Positions 43,226 to 52,689 of a stretch of 64,000 nt of DNA are shown piece after piece. The DNA is taken from contig NZ_CP051216.1 in assembly GCF_012516435.1 (NCBI RefSeq), positions 124,001-188,000 of the forward strand, written 5' to 3'. The stretch comes from Pseudodesulfovibrio sp. zrk46 (GTDB taxonomy: Bacteria > Desulfobacterota > Desulfovibrionia > Desulfovibrionales > Desulfovibrionaceae). Numbering within the stretch: position 1 is the first letter of the stretch; each line of letters begins with the position of its first letter. Both the position numbers and the translations under genes were made by a program. The notes below the pieces were generated by a model. It saw only the letters and a list, made by a program, of their open reading frames with translations. It was not told the DNA's origin and ran no database searches.

Positions 43226-45445
43226 CTAGTACAGGCCCTTCTTGTTGAAGTACGGGCTATATCGATGATCCACACCCATGATGTGCTTCACCAGCCAATC
43301 CTTCAGGAAATCAAGAACTTCCATTGTCACCGATGCCTTACCGGACAAAATCTTCTGTTCGAACTCTACAACCTTCTCCACGAACATCTTGTGCGCCTGC
43401 ACATGCCCTTCTGTCTCGGGGTAGTCATACTCCTCGAACAGCGTCTCTTCGTGTGCAAAGTGGAATACGGTGTAATCCTTGAGCTCTTCCAGCACCTGCG
43501 CCACGGCTTCCTTGCCCTTGCCGGACACCATGGCCTTTTGCAGGGCATTGATAAGATTGATCAAACGGATATGCTGCTCATCAATCTCACGAATATTGGT
43601 GGACAGTTCATCGGTCCACTGCATCATGCCGCTGGAATCGCTGGCCCTGAGACCGGAGCGATCTGACATGCGCAAGCCCTGCACCTTGAGCTCCGCCTCG
43701 ATTTCCTTGAGTCCCCGGCCCGCCTTCTCCACCTGAGCCGAACCTGTGGACATGTCACGAATAACAACATCCAGATCAGAGGTCATGGCAGCCATGGAGT
43801 CCAGTTTCTTCGCAGCCAACGCCATGCCTTCAGCGGTTTCGGAAGCAACCCGGGTAACGTCGGCCACGGCCTGATTGATTTCTTCGCTGGCAGCAGACTG
43901 CTCTTCCGACGCCGTGGCAATGGATTCCACCATATTGGCGGTATCCTCGACGATGGCCACGATCTCATCCATGAACCGCCCTGATTCGCTAGCTGCTTCG
44001 GTGGATTTGACGATATCCTTCACGGAATTCTCAACAGCGCGAATATTGCTGCGGGCCTGTTCCTGAATGGTATTGACCGCCCCGCCGACTTCCTTGGTGG
44101 CGTCCATGGTCTTTTCGGCAAGTTTGCGAACTTCGTCTGCAACAACGGCAAAACCGCGACCGGCCTCACCGGCACGGGCAGCCTCAATGGCGGCATTCAG
44201 GGCCAACAGGTTGGTCTGGTCAGCGATATCCGTGACCACGTTCATAATATGGCCAATGCTTTCGGCCTGCTGGCCGAGCTCAGACATGGATTCATTAAGA
44301 TCAAGAATCTGATCCTTGATTGCATCAATGGAAGTAACAGCCTGACGCACGCCCTCGGCACCAGTCTGTGCGTTTTCACGAGCACGGGCGGCAGCTTCTG
44401 CTGCATTGGAAGCATTATTGGCTACTTCAAGAACAGTCGCATTCATCTCTTCCATGGCCGTGGCAGTCTCGGTCATGCGGTCACGCTGTACATCTGTACC
44501 GTGATTGACCTCATCCACCTGAGAAGCCAATTCAGTGACGGAACCGGCCACATCGTGAGAGATTGCGCTAGCCTTCTGCGCGGCTTTAGCCATGGCATCC
44601 AGCAATTCTTTGACCTGTTCCTGCTGTTTTTCAGCCGCCTCCTTGGCCTTTCGTGCTGTCGAAGCATTTCGTTCGGCCTCGGTCTTCTGAGACGCCACTT
44701 CAGCGATATTTTCCTTGATATTCTCCACCATGGTGACGATGGAATTTTTGAGGACCAACAGTTCCTTAACATAGTCGCCCTCAATCTTCGCATCCAGATT
44801 GCCCTTGGCCACCTCACCAGCGTAATTCTGCAGGTTGGAAAGCGGCGTCGTCAGCCGAGAGTTGAGGCTGATCAGGACAATGAGGACGATAATAATTCCA
44901 ACTCCCACGCCGACCATCTGTACAATGAGCAGAGTAGTAACCCGGCCTTCCGACTCTTTCTGCATCATGCCCACAGCGCTATTCATTTCCTTGAGCACGT
45001 TCAGGCTGATTGCAGAGAGTTTGGTCACATCAGGCTGTCCTGAAGCCACAGCCTCTTCAACATTCTGACGATAAGCGACCCACAGCTTTTTCACCTTGCC
45101 CAACTGAGCGTACACGGCAGGGCTGGCTGCTGGCAAAGAGGCCTTTGCTCCGGCGGGATCCAAGCTCAAGGGAGCGTTACCGGAATCAGACAACGCCATA
45201 AGGGTGGATTCGAAGACAGCGATGGTCTTCTCGATATTTGCTTTGTAAGCAGCATTGCCACTCGCACCATATGCCAACGTTTCCTTGGCCAACTTCTGGC
45301 TGAGCATCCGCTGTCTTCCAGCAAGATTGATGATCAGGCTGTCATCCTTCTGGCTTGAGGTGACGACCCAAGTGGCGGCGAACATGCCGACAATGATCAG
45401 AGAAATGAGTGCCACTGAACCAATAAGACGCATTTTGATATTCAC
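43226..45445 (-). CDS. Methyl-accepting chemotaxis protein with C-terminal bacteriohemerythrin domain
   Basis: A 739-aa receptor. An N-terminal membrane helix, a PilJ-type periplasmic helical domain ([15 protein letters not shown], about 45-60), a second helix (about 175-200), HAMP, the MCP signalling hairpin ([27 protein letters not shown] core), and a hemerythrin domain in the last 130 residues: [53 protein letters not shown], giving the diiron His/Glu/Asp set. It is of the DcrH type, sensing O2 in Desulfovibrio. The GTG at 45445 is preferred, as GGAGGA lies 4 nt before it. A terminator follows. Confidence 0.93.
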   Translation of the reverse strand: MNIKMRLIGSVALISLIIVGMFAATWVVTSSQKDDSLIINLAGRQRMLSQKLAKETLAYGASGNAAYKANIEKTIAVFESTLMALSDSGNAPLSLDPAGAKASLPAASPAVYAQLGKVKKLWVAYRQNVEEAVASGQPDVTKLSAISLNVLKEMNSAVGMMQKESEGRVTTLLIVQMVGVGVGIIIVLIVLISLNSRLTTPLSNLQNYAGEVAKGNLDAKIEGDYVKELLVLKNSIVTMVENIKENIAEVASQKTEAERNASTARKAKEAAEKQQEQVKELLDAMAKAAQKASAISHDVAGSVTELASQVDEVNHGTDVQRDRMTETATAMEEMNATVLEVANNASNAAEAAARARENAQTGAEGVRQAVTSIDAIKDQILDLNESMSELGQQAESIGHIMNVVTDIADQTNLLALNAAIEAARAGEAGRGFAVVADEVRKLAEKTMDATKEVGGAVNTIQEQARSNIRAVENSVKDIVKSTEAASESGRFMDEIVAIVEDTANMVESIATASEEQSAASEEINQAVADVTRVASETAEGMALAAKKLDSMAAMTSDLDVVIRDMSTGSAQVEKAGRGLKEIEAELKVQGLRMSDRSGLRASDSSGMMQWTDELSTNIREIDEQHIRLINLINALQKAMVSGKGKEAVAQVLEELKDYTVFHFAHEETLFEEYDYPETEGHVQAHKMFVEKVVEFEQKILSGKASVTMEVLDFLKDWLVKHIMGVDHRYSPYFNKKGLY

Positions 45446-45549
45446 ACAGTCCTCCAAAAAAACGATATGCCTGTCTGCGAGACTTCAAGCCCACTTCCGA
45501 CAGAGGGAAATAAGCGCATTATGAAGAACCTAACCGACTCTGCTGGAAA

Positions 45550-45592
45550 TAACAACAAACAGGGCCCCTCCTTTTACGGAAAAGCCCTGTTT
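45550..45592 (-). terminator. Terminator after the Cache-domain chemoreceptor
   Basis: On the minus strand AAACAGGGC (45592-45584) and GCCCTGTTT (45565-45557) form a 9-bp stem with an 18-base loop, followed by a T-rich, broken tract. It lies 22 bp after the chemoreceptor stop. Confidence 0.65.
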
Positions 45593-45613
45593 ATATTAGT
45601 GGTTCTTTATTAA

Positions 45614-47284
45614 TTAGAAGCGCTCGAATCCGGTATCATCGTCATCCATGCCCAAGTCTACGCCGTTGCCCTTACTCGGTGCCGGAGCAGCCGAGGGGAG
45701 CGGCTGAGCCGGACGATTGACCACGGTAGTCTTCTTTGGTGCAGGAGGTTGGCGCATCATGGTGTTGCCGCCATATCCGCCTACCTGGAAGAAGCGCATG
45801 CTTTCCTGCAGTTGCTGCGCCTGACCGGCCAGCTCTTCTGCAGTGGAGGCGACTTCCTCAGAAGCGGAAGCGTTCTGCTGGATAACCTTGTCCATTTCGT
45901 GCACTGCGGAATTCACCTGATCACCGCCGTTGCGCTGCTGGTTACTCGCGGCTGCGATTTCCTGCACCAACTCTGCGGTCTTCTGGATATCCGGCACGAT
46001 CTGGCCAAGCAGCTCACCGGCCTGTTCCGCTACTTCCACACTGGACACCGAGAGTTCACTGATCTCGGCAGCGGCGGTTCCAGAACGCTCGGCCAGCTTG
46101 CGAACTTCGGCCGCAACAACTGCAAAGCCCTTACCATGCTCACCGGCACGCGCGGCCTCAATGGCTGCGTTCAATGCCAGCAGGTTGGTCTGACGGGCAA
46201 TGTCTTCAATGATGGAGATCTTTTCAGCGATCTGCTTCATGGCCTCCACGGTCTTGGCTACGGCATCGCCGCCGCGCTCGGTATCCGTGGCCGCCTTGTT
46301 TGTCATGTCGTCAGTGATCTTTGCATTACTGGCGTTCTGCTCAATGCTGGAGGTCATCTCTTCCATGGAGGCGGAGACTTCTTCAACACTGGAGGCCTGC
46401 TCAGTGGCACCTTCGGACAGGATGGTGGCGGAGGATGCCAGCTCCTCACTACCGGCAGCAACCTGCTCGGTAGCGGTAGCGACTTCGCCGACAACCCGAC
46501 GGAGCGCCGTCAGCATGTCTGACATCGCCTGGGTCAACAGACCAACTTCATCCTGACTCTTGACCTCAATGTCATGGGTCAAGTCACCTTCTGCCATGGC
46601 ATTGGACACGATCAGTGCCTGCTGCAACGGCAGGACCAATCCGCGAACAACGAAAATGACCACGGCAATAAGCAGTGCGATACCTATGATGGTGGGTATC
46701 AAAATCTGCAACCTGAGACTCATGACCTGAGATTCAACATCGTCGACATAAATACCACTACCCACGATCCAACCCCAAGGCTTATACAGCTTGACGAAGG
46801 AGATCTTGGGAACAGGCTGGTCAGATCCGGCCTTGGGCCAACGATAATTTACGAACCCCTGTCCGTGCTTCTTGGAGACAGTGACCATTTCCCGGAAGAG
46901 GTAAACGCCATCTTCATCCTTGAGACCGCTTACGTCCTTGCCTTCAAGGGAAGCCTTGGCACCGTGCATAACCACGACATGGTTCATATCGTTGATCCAG
47001 AAATACTCACTACCCTTGTAGCGGAAACCCCGAATCTCGTCCTTGGCACGCTTTTCAGCCTCTTCCTTGGTGACAGCACCAGAGGCGGCCTGCCCTGCCC
47101 AGTAATCGATGACGCCATAAGCGACCTCGACCACGCTCTTGGTGGCGACGCGCTTTTCTTCCATCAATGAATTGCCAACAACCGGGATAAAGTATCCCAG
47201 CAGCCCAATCAGAACCAGGGCCACAGTTGCGAGGAACAAACTGAGAATCTTGCTCCTCATTCCCCAATCCCTAAAGCGCTTCAT
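45614..47284 (-). CDS. Methyl-accepting chemotaxis protein with single Cache domain
   Basis: A 556-aa receptor. First helix about 15-38, then a periplasmic sCache_2 domain with [17 protein letters not shown] and [16 protein letters not shown], second helix about 195-215, HAMP, and an MCP hairpin with [37 protein letters not shown]. Cache domains of this type bind small carboxylates or amino acids. The tail has a Pro-rich linker and ends in GFERF, an aromatic-x-x-aromatic pentapeptide at the position of the CheR/CheB tether. The start is at 47284 with GGGGG upstream. It lies upstream of the hemerythrin receptor but is separately terminated. Confidence 0.93.
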   Translation of the reverse strand: MKRFRDWGMRSKILSLFLATVALVLIGLLGYFIPVVGNSLMEEKRVATKSVVEVAYGVIDYWAGQAASGAVTKEEAEKRAKDEIRGFRYKGSEYFWINDMNHVVVMHGAKASLEGKDVSGLKDEDGVYLFREMVTVSKKHGQGFVNYRWPKAGSDQPVPKISFVKLYKPWGWIVGSGIYVDDVESQVMSLRLQILIPTIIGIALLIAVVIFVVRGLVLPLQQALIVSNAMAEGDLTHDIEVKSQDEVGLLTQAMSDMLTALRRVVGEVATATEQVAAGSEELASSATILSEGATEQASSVEEVSASMEEMTSSIEQNASNAKITDDMTNKAATDTERGGDAVAKTVEAMKQIAEKISIIEDIARQTNLLALNAAIEAARAGEHGKGFAVVAAEVRKLAERSGTAAAEISELSVSSVEVAEQAGELLGQIVPDIQKTAELVQEIAAASNQQRNGGDQVNSAVHEMDKVIQQNASASEEVASTAEELAGQAQQLQESMRFFQVGGYGGNTMMRQPPAPKKTTVVNRPAQPLPSAAPAPSKGNGVDLGMDDDDTGFERF

Positions 47285-47540
47285 GACAACCCCCTTTTTC
47301 TGCCCATTCAATTTGAGATCTGCATACTATTGTACAACTTTGGATCAACTATGCCACATTTGTTAATATGTGGGAATTAGAATCTTATTATAAACTGCAA
47401 CGTTGAATGATTTTTTGACCGTTATTATGCATTTCACACCATGAATATCCCACCCATTTGCCTATTGAGGAGACGTTTGCCCGCCGTGGGAAGGTGTGCT
47501 AAGACCGCGCCACCGAGAGAACAACAGGGAGTTTACCGAC
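47285..47540. other. 256-bp divergent intergenic region
   Basis: AT-rich gap between the Cache chemoreceptor (minus) and the AICAR transformylase (plus). It holds one inverted repeat, CCACAT (47354-47359) / ATGTGG (47368-47373) with an 8-base spacer, which may be an operator. I see no purine riboswitch and no small gene. Confidence 0.4.
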
Positions 47541-48815
47541 ATGAGTGATCTGAAAAAAATGTATAGTACCCTTCAGCAGGACCCGTTTCCGGAGGACCTC
47601 AAGCTCACTCTGGGCGACCAGGAGCTGACCTTCCGCAAGCGCACCTGGGAGATCGACGGCGAGACCAAAGGTCTGCGTTACGGCGAGAACCCGGACCAGC
47701 CCGCCGCGCTCTACGAGCCGGTGGCAGGCGCGCTCGAAGTGGGTGGCGTCAAATTCATCGGCGCAGGACAGGGCCTTGTTTCCGCACTGACCGAAGAGCA
47801 CATGCTCCAGGCAGGCAAGCACCCCGGCAAGACCAACCTGACCGACGTTGATAACGCACTGAATATTTTGCAATACCTTTCGGCCAAGCCCGCCGCGCTG
47901 ATTCTGAAGCACAACAACCCGTGCGGCGCAGCCTGGACCGAAGACGGCGTAGCCGAAGCTTTCCGCCGCGCCTTCGAGGCTGACCGCATTGCCGCATTCG
48001 GCGGCGCTGTTGTGGTCAACCGTACCCTCGACCTCGCCACTGCCGAGCACATCAGCAAGGTTTACGTGGAAGTGGTCGCAGCCCCGGCATTCGAAAACGA
48101 AGCCCTTGAGCTGCTGAAGAAGAAAAAGAACCTGCGCATCCTGCAGATTCCCGGCATCACCGAGCTGGCCGAACTGGCCCAGCAGCCGTTCCTGGACATC
48201 AAGTCCCTCTCCGACGGCGGCATGGTGCTCCAGTTCTCCTTCCGTAACCGCATCCTCACTGCCGACGACTTCATCGAAGCCAAGGCAGAGAAGGACGGCA
48301 ACGTCTTCCTCGCCCGCACCCCCTCCAAGCAGGAAGCGGACGACATGCTCTTTGCCTGGGCCGTAGAAGCCGGAGTAACTTCCAACTCCGTCATCTTTGC
48401 CCGCGACGGTGTCACCACCGCCATCGGCACCGGTGAGCAGGACCGCGTTGGTTGCGTGCTCCTCGCCACCACCAAGGCCTACATCAAGTACGCCGATCTG
48501 CTCGCATCCAAGGAACTGGAAATGTCACTCTTCGAGTTGAAGTTGGCAGCCATCAAGGATGCAGACATGAAGGCCAAGCTGGAAGACATCGAGAAGCGCA
48601 CCGAAGAAGCTCGCGGCGGCCTGCCCGGCTCCGTAGTCGTTTCCGACGGTTTCTTCCCGTTCCGCGACGGCGTGGACCTCTGTATCGATCAGGGCGTCAC
48701 CGCCATTGCCCAGCCCGGCGGTTCCATCCGCGACAACGAAGTGATCACCGCCGTGAACGAAGCCACCCCGCAGGTGGCCATGGTCTTCACCGGACAGCGC
48801 TCCTTCAAGCACTAA
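47541..48815 (+). CDS. AICAR transformylase domain enzyme lacking IMP cyclohydrolase
   Basis: A 424-aa protein matching the AICAR formyltransferase part of PurH: LRYGENPDQPAAL, ILKHNNPCGAA (Lys-His of the active site), AFGGAVVVNRTLD, SDGFFPFRDGVD and the terminal GGSIRDNEVI...AMVFTGQRSFKH. It transfers the formyl group of 10-formyl-THF to AICAR in purine synthesis. The about 190-residue cyclohydrolase domain of bifunctional PurH is missing, so FAICAR ring closure must come from another gene. The start at 47541 has GGGAG 8 nt upstream. Followed by a strong terminator. Confidence 0.9.
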   Translation: MSDLKKMYSTLQQDPFPEDLKLTLGDQELTFRKRTWEIDGETKGLRYGENPDQPAALYEPVAGALEVGGVKFIGAGQGLVSALTEEHMLQAGKHPGKTNLTDVDNALNILQYLSAKPAALILKHNNPCGAAWTEDGVAEAFRRAFEADRIAAFGGAVVVNRTLDLATAEHISKVYVEVVAAPAFENEALELLKKKKNLRILQIPGITELAELAQQPFLDIKSLSDGGMVLQFSFRNRILTADDFIEAKAEKDGNVFLARTPSKQEADDMLFAWAVEAGVTSNSVIFARDGVTTAIGTGEQDRVGCVLLATTKAYIKYADLLASKELEMSLFELKLAAIKDADMKAKLEDIEKRTEEARGGLPGSVVVSDGFFPFRDGVDLCIDQGVTAIAQPGGSIRDNEVITAVNEATPQVAMVFTGQRSFKH

Positions 48816-48827
48816 ACTGGCGAGACA

Positions 48828-48877
48828 TTGAAAAAAAAGACTTCGCCGAACACGATTCGGCGAAGTCTTTTTTTAGA
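48828..48877. terminator. Strong bidirectional-type terminator after the transformylase gene
   Basis: Perfect 15-bp stem AAAGACTTCGCCGAA (48836-48850) / TTCGGCGAAGTCTTT (48856-48870), five-base loop, then further T. The A run on the left gives a T run on the minus strand too. Confidence 0.92.
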
Positions 48878-48889
48878 TAAGACACTAAA

Positions 48890-49100
48890 GAGGATGCCGC
48901 TACGCGGCGATGTCTGATGACTTCGCCTCCGGCGGCCAAAGGGCTATAACCCTTTGGAATCCCATTCTGCGCCTGAAGGCGCAAAGTGATTGATAATAGA
49001 AATTTCCGCGCCGAAGGCGCATACGGGATTCTTAAGGCCCTCGGCCTTAAGCCCGCCAGAGGCGAAATCACCTGACAATCGGAGGCCGCAGACCGACCTC
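48890..49100. repeat. Intergenic palindromic repeat cluster
   Basis: Several inverted repeats follow one another: CCAAAGGG / CCCTTTGG (48936-48943, 48950-48957) then AATCCC, GCGCCT / AGGCGC around 48970, and CTTAAGGCC / GGCCTTAAG around loop CTC (49031-49051) preceded by ACGGGATT. The last unit is the counterpart of the one at 31400-31428. No gene is seen in this stretch (48816-49111). Confidence 0.78.
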
Positions 49101-49111
49101 CCCACCTGATT

Positions 49112-49384
49112 TCACTCTTTAGGATTCCGAAACCGCAGCTTCATGACCAGCACGGACGCGGCCAGAACAAGGGTCACGCTGTTGGCAAGAACAACGGACA
49201 GTGAATCCACAAGCAGGCCGTAGACGAGCCAAAGCGTCACACCTGTGCAGAGCAGCAGATACATACGCAGGGAGATATCCTCCACGGATTTTGTCCGCCA
49301 CGTATGTAATACCTGCGGAACAAAAGAAGCGGTGGTGCAGCACCCGGCGATGATGCCGATGATTTCCATGGTTTCACGAGTCAT
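49112..49384 (-). CDS. SemiSWEET family sugar transporter
   Basis: A 90-aa protein with three membrane segments and the PQ-loop signature TTASFVPQVLHTWRTKSVEDIS near residue 18. This is the triple-helix bundle of bacterial SemiSWEETs, which dimerise to move sugars down a gradient. I chose the ATG at 49384; a GTG two codons earlier is also possible, and neither has a clear ribosome-binding site. Downstream it runs into the palindromic repeat cluster. Confidence 0.85.
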   Translation of the reverse strand: MTRETMEIIGIIAGCCTTASFVPQVLHTWRTKSVEDISLRMYLLLCTGVTLWLVYGLLVDSLSVVLANSVTLVLAASVLVMKLRFRNPKE

Positions 49385-49477
49385 GGACACTGCATAGCCC
49401 GGCGTACTTACGCTGGCAACAAAATCGTGTTAAAAAACGGTCACACTCAAAGTGACCAGAAAATAAAGTAGTTATAC

Positions 49478-51532
49478 ATGGCTAAAACGATGATCCCCGG
49501 CCCTACCCTCCGCCCCGGCACGGTGGTGGAATTCATGCACGGCGACCAGCCCCAGCTCGCTTGGGTCTTGGAAGACGCCTCGGGCAAACTGCGCATCCTG
49601 ACCATCAACAAGCGTGAGATGAAGCTGCCTGCCGCGCGCCTTTTGCCTTGGCACGGCCCGGTGCATGACAGCGAATCCAACCGTCAGGAGATTCAGGATA
49701 TCCTGAATTCGCATCAGGAAAAGCGAGGAGAAATCCAAGCCGGACTGGACGTCATGGAACTATGGGCCCTCGCTCAAGGGGAACTGGAAAGCGCCCCCCT
49801 TTCATGGTTCGCCGGGCTCCTGTGGGAAGAACCGAATGAGGATGAAATCGCCGCCCTCGGCCGCGCCATGTTGGGAGCAAAGACCCACTTCAAGTTCCGC
49901 CCGCCGAATTTCGAGATCTGGTCCGAGGAACAGGTCGAACTCAAGATGCGCCAGAAGGCCGAGGAAAAAGCACGCGAAGCCATTGTTTCCGCAGGCCAGG
50001 TGCTGCTTCAGGAGCTGTGGGCCGCATACAATCAGGGGCGCAAACCTAAGCTGCCCGTGTTTGAGGACGACCTTGCCGACAACCTGAAAGGCATCCTGCG
50101 CCGCAAAGTTGGCGACAACCTCGACGAAAACGAGCGCAAGATCTGGACTGCCATCAGCAAAGGCCTGCCGGACACACCACACCTCGCACTCTTTCTTTCT
50201 CAGGCATGGGGCATCCTGCCGCGCCACCACAACTACCTGCTGGACGAGGCGGAATATGATTGGGGCAACGAATGGTCTGAATCATTCAGCAATGAAATTG
50301 AACAGATAGAAAACACATTTTCCAATCAGTCCGAAGAGATCGATCCAACCCCATATATCAGCATCGACGCCATCACCACCCGTGATATCGACGACGCATT
50401 CTTTATCGAAAAGGAAGATACCGGCTACAAGCTGACCATCATTCTGGCCCGCCCCGATGCCCACTGGGAGTTCGGTTCCCCGCTGGATCGCGCTGTCATG
50501 AACCGCGCTACCTCCCTGTATCTTCCTGAGGGCACGGCACACATGATGCCAGAACAGTTTGGCACCGAACTGTACAGCCTGATTGCCGGAAACAAGCGCC
50601 CTGTGCTGTTTGCAGATTTCCATCTGGATATGGATGGCAAGCTCACCAAGGTTGAGCCACGTACCGGCTGGGCCGAGGTCACTGCCAACATCACATACGA
50701 AGATGCTGACGCCGCCATCAGGGATGAGACCGACCCGATGCTGGTACTGGCGCATGATCTGGCCGAGAAGCTGATCGCCCGTCGCATTGAGGCAGGCGCC
50801 TGTGTCATCCGCAAGCCCGAGCCCATCGTGACTGTAGAAGGTGAAGGCGCACAGTCTTCGGTGAACATCACCTTGAAGGAAGAGTCACCGCGTTCCGAAC
50901 TAGTCATCAGCGAGTTCATGATTCTCGCCAACTCCGGCCTTGCTCTTTGGGCAAAAGACAATGACATCCCGCTGCTGCACCGCACGCAGGATATTGCGCT
51001 GCCGCAGGAGTCCGCTGGTATATTCACCGAGCCCGCAGAGATTCTTCGCGCGGTCAAGCTGCTGCTGCCGCCCATTCTGGAGACCTCCCCCAAACGTCAT
51101 GCAGCCCTTGCGGTTCCGGCCTATGCGCCCATTACCTCGCCGCTGCGCCGCTACACTGATCTCATCAACATGGCGCAGGTCTGTACACAACTCGCAGACG
51201 GCACGCCGCGCCTCGACAAGGACGCCCTCGACAAGCTGGCCGTCACCCTCGGATTGCGCGTCAAATCTGTCGGTGCCGTGCAACGGTTCCGCCCACGCTA
51301 CTGGAAGCTGGTGTACCTTGCCAAACGCCGCAAGCAGTTCCAGTCTGCGGTCATGGTGGACGACAACGGTCCCATGGCGACCCTCGCCATGCCGGAACTT
51401 CAGGTGAACGTCCGCGCTCCCAAAAAGCTCCTGGGCGACAAGCTCTACCCGGGCCAACGATTCCAGATCAACTTCACCCGGGTCGATCCTCTCACCAACG
51501 AAATCCGCATAGCCGAAGCGTTGGAAGAGTAG
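49478..51532 (+). CDS. RNase II/RNase R family exoribonuclease
   Basis: A 684-aa enzyme with a central RNB catalytic domain: SIDAITTRDIDDAFFIEKED (about 288-307) supplies the four Asp that hold Mg, and ARPDAHWEFGSPLDRA continues the fold. Later are FMILANSGLALWA and ITSPLRRYTDLIN, the RNB signature. The N terminus (about 1-280) is not a clear pair of cold-shock domains, and the C-terminal S1 domain is short (about 80 residues). It degrades single-stranded RNA 3' to 5'. Only a weak purine stretch precedes the ATG. It ends at a bidirectional terminator. Confidence 0.9.
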   Translation: MAKTMIPGPTLRPGTVVEFMHGDQPQLAWVLEDASGKLRILTINKREMKLPAARLLPWHGPVHDSESNRQEIQDILNSHQEKRGEIQAGLDVMELWALAQGELESAPLSWFAGLLWEEPNEDEIAALGRAMLGAKTHFKFRPPNFEIWSEEQVELKMRQKAEEKAREAIVSAGQVLLQELWAAYNQGRKPKLPVFEDDLADNLKGILRRKVGDNLDENERKIWTAISKGLPDTPHLALFLSQAWGILPRHHNYLLDEAEYDWGNEWSESFSNEIEQIENTFSNQSEEIDPTPYISIDAITTRDIDDAFFIEKEDTGYKLTIILARPDAHWEFGSPLDRAVMNRATSLYLPEGTAHMMPEQFGTELYSLIAGNKRPVLFADFHLDMDGKLTKVEPRTGWAEVTANITYEDADAAIRDETDPMLVLAHDLAEKLIARRIEAGACVIRKPEPIVTVEGEGAQSSVNITLKEESPRSELVISEFMILANSGLALWAKDNDIPLLHRTQDIALPQESAGIFTEPAEILRAVKLLLPPILETSPKRHAALAVPAYAPITSPLRRYTDLINMAQVCTQLADGTPRLDKDALDKLAVTLGLRVKSVGAVQRFRPRYWKLVYLAKRRKQFQSAVMVDDNGPMATLAMPELQVNVRAPKKLLGDKLYPGQRFQINFTRVDPLTNEIRIAEALEE

Positions 51533-51553
51533 CTACCGCACTTTATAAGCAAG

Positions 51554-51583
51554 AAAAGCCGCTCCAAATGGAGCGGCTTTTTT
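51554..51583. terminator. Bidirectional terminator between convergent genes
   Basis: Stem AAAAGCCGCTCC (51554-51565) / GGAGCGGCTTTT (51570-51581) with a 4-base loop and T on both outer sides. It serves the exoribonuclease gene and the convergent phosphatase/YkgJ operon. Confidence 0.9.
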
Positions 51584-51603
51584 AGTGCCATTTGTATGAG
51601 AAG

Positions 51604-52689
51604 CTAGGCGTCCAAGCCCTGCTTCATCATGTACTTGAAAATAGTCTCCATGAACTTGCCGCTTGCAACATCCGCCAACGAAAACAGTGGCAAATCTACC
51701 GCCATGGAGCCGGTGTAGGCGAACCATATTTCGGAAGAGATCTTGTCCAAAGCCGGAGTCAGCAGTTGCGCCCACAGGTCGCCATCTGCGCTCTCATCCA
51801 GACCAAAGGCACGGCACTGCAAGGGACGATGTTCGAACAGCAGGCATTTGTCTTCCACCAGCAACGGACAAATCGTATTGGCTGATGCCAGACAGTATTC
51901 GCTATCTTCACCCTCTTGCCCGATATCGCTAGCCGCCTTGCGTTCGCCTTGGGCGGTTTCCACGGCCCGCTCGATGACTTCAAGACGTGCTTGACCAGTC
52001 AATTCGAGATTGATTCGATGGCTGATATGAACGGCCTCGGCGAGGCTGAGACGAACCGGAGTAGTACAGCATTCCTTGTGATCCAGACCACAGGCGATAC
52101 CTTGAGGGCCATCACCGGCAAGCTCGTTCACACGCTCTACCAACTCTTCATAGTCATTAAAAAATGGAGAGAGATCGACGAGGCGTTTGACCTCTAGCGA
52201 CGGTTCGCGCACCGTCAGACGGCCCGACTGTTTGCCGTACTTGCGCACCGTGCGCCACTGCACGAAGTTGGCAGGCTTGCTCTTGAGTTTCTTGAGCGCC
52301 TTGCCTGCGAGCTTGTGCCCCAGGCCGCGCCGGAGGAGATAGGAGTTGAGGACTGTGCCAGTTCGTCCGATACCGTGTCGGCAGTGTATAAGCACCTTCT
52401 TGCCAAGATAGATGGCCTCGTCCAGCCATTCCAGTGCCTTTTCCAGCTCGATCAACTCGGGAGCTTCCTCATCCTCCAAAGGAAGATAATGGACCTCGAA
52501 ACCGGCATCGGCCTCGATGTCATGCAGATCACAAAACTCACCGCACAGGTTGAGGATGGCGTCGATACCCTGCACCTTGATGGCCTCAAGCTGGGCATGG
52601 CTCATGGGGGCATGCCCCACGCCGAGCTGATCGGTCACCCATGTGACCTGATAGGCGTACTGCTGTTTTTTCTTCCTAAATCCGAACAT
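51604..52689 (-). CDS. Fusion of dual-specificity phosphatase and YkgJ-type cysteine cluster domain
   Basis: A 361-aa protein. Residues about 10-165 form a dual-specificity (PTP-type) phosphatase domain: LPLEDEEAPEL supplies the general acid region and IHCRHGIGRTG the active site with Cys103 and Arg109. Residues about 190-350 have a YkgJ/UPF0153-type arrangement: CGLDHKECC, then EYCLASANTICPLLVEDKC and LQCRAFG, likely ligands for Zn or an Fe-S cluster. The start at 52689 has GGAG 7 nt upstream and overlaps the PEP-synthase-like gene by 14 bp, so the two are coupled. Substrate is unknown. Confidence 0.85.
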   Translation of the reverse strand: MFGFRKKKQQYAYQVTWVTDQLGVGHAPMSHAQLEAIKVQGIDAILNLCGEFCDLHDIEADAGFEVHYLPLEDEEAPELIELEKALEWLDEAIYLGKKVLIHCRHGIGRTGTVLNSYLLRRGLGHKLAGKALKKLKSKPANFVQWRTVRKYGKQSGRLTVREPSLEVKRLVDLSPFFNDYEELVERVNELAGDGPQGIACGLDHKECCTTPVRLSLAEAVHISHRINLELTGQARLEVIERAVETAQGERKAASDIGQEGEDSEYCLASANTICPLLVEDKCLLFEHRPLQCRAFGLDESADGDLWAQLLTPALDKISSEIWFAYTGSMAVDLPLFSLADVASGKFMETIFKYMMKQGLDA

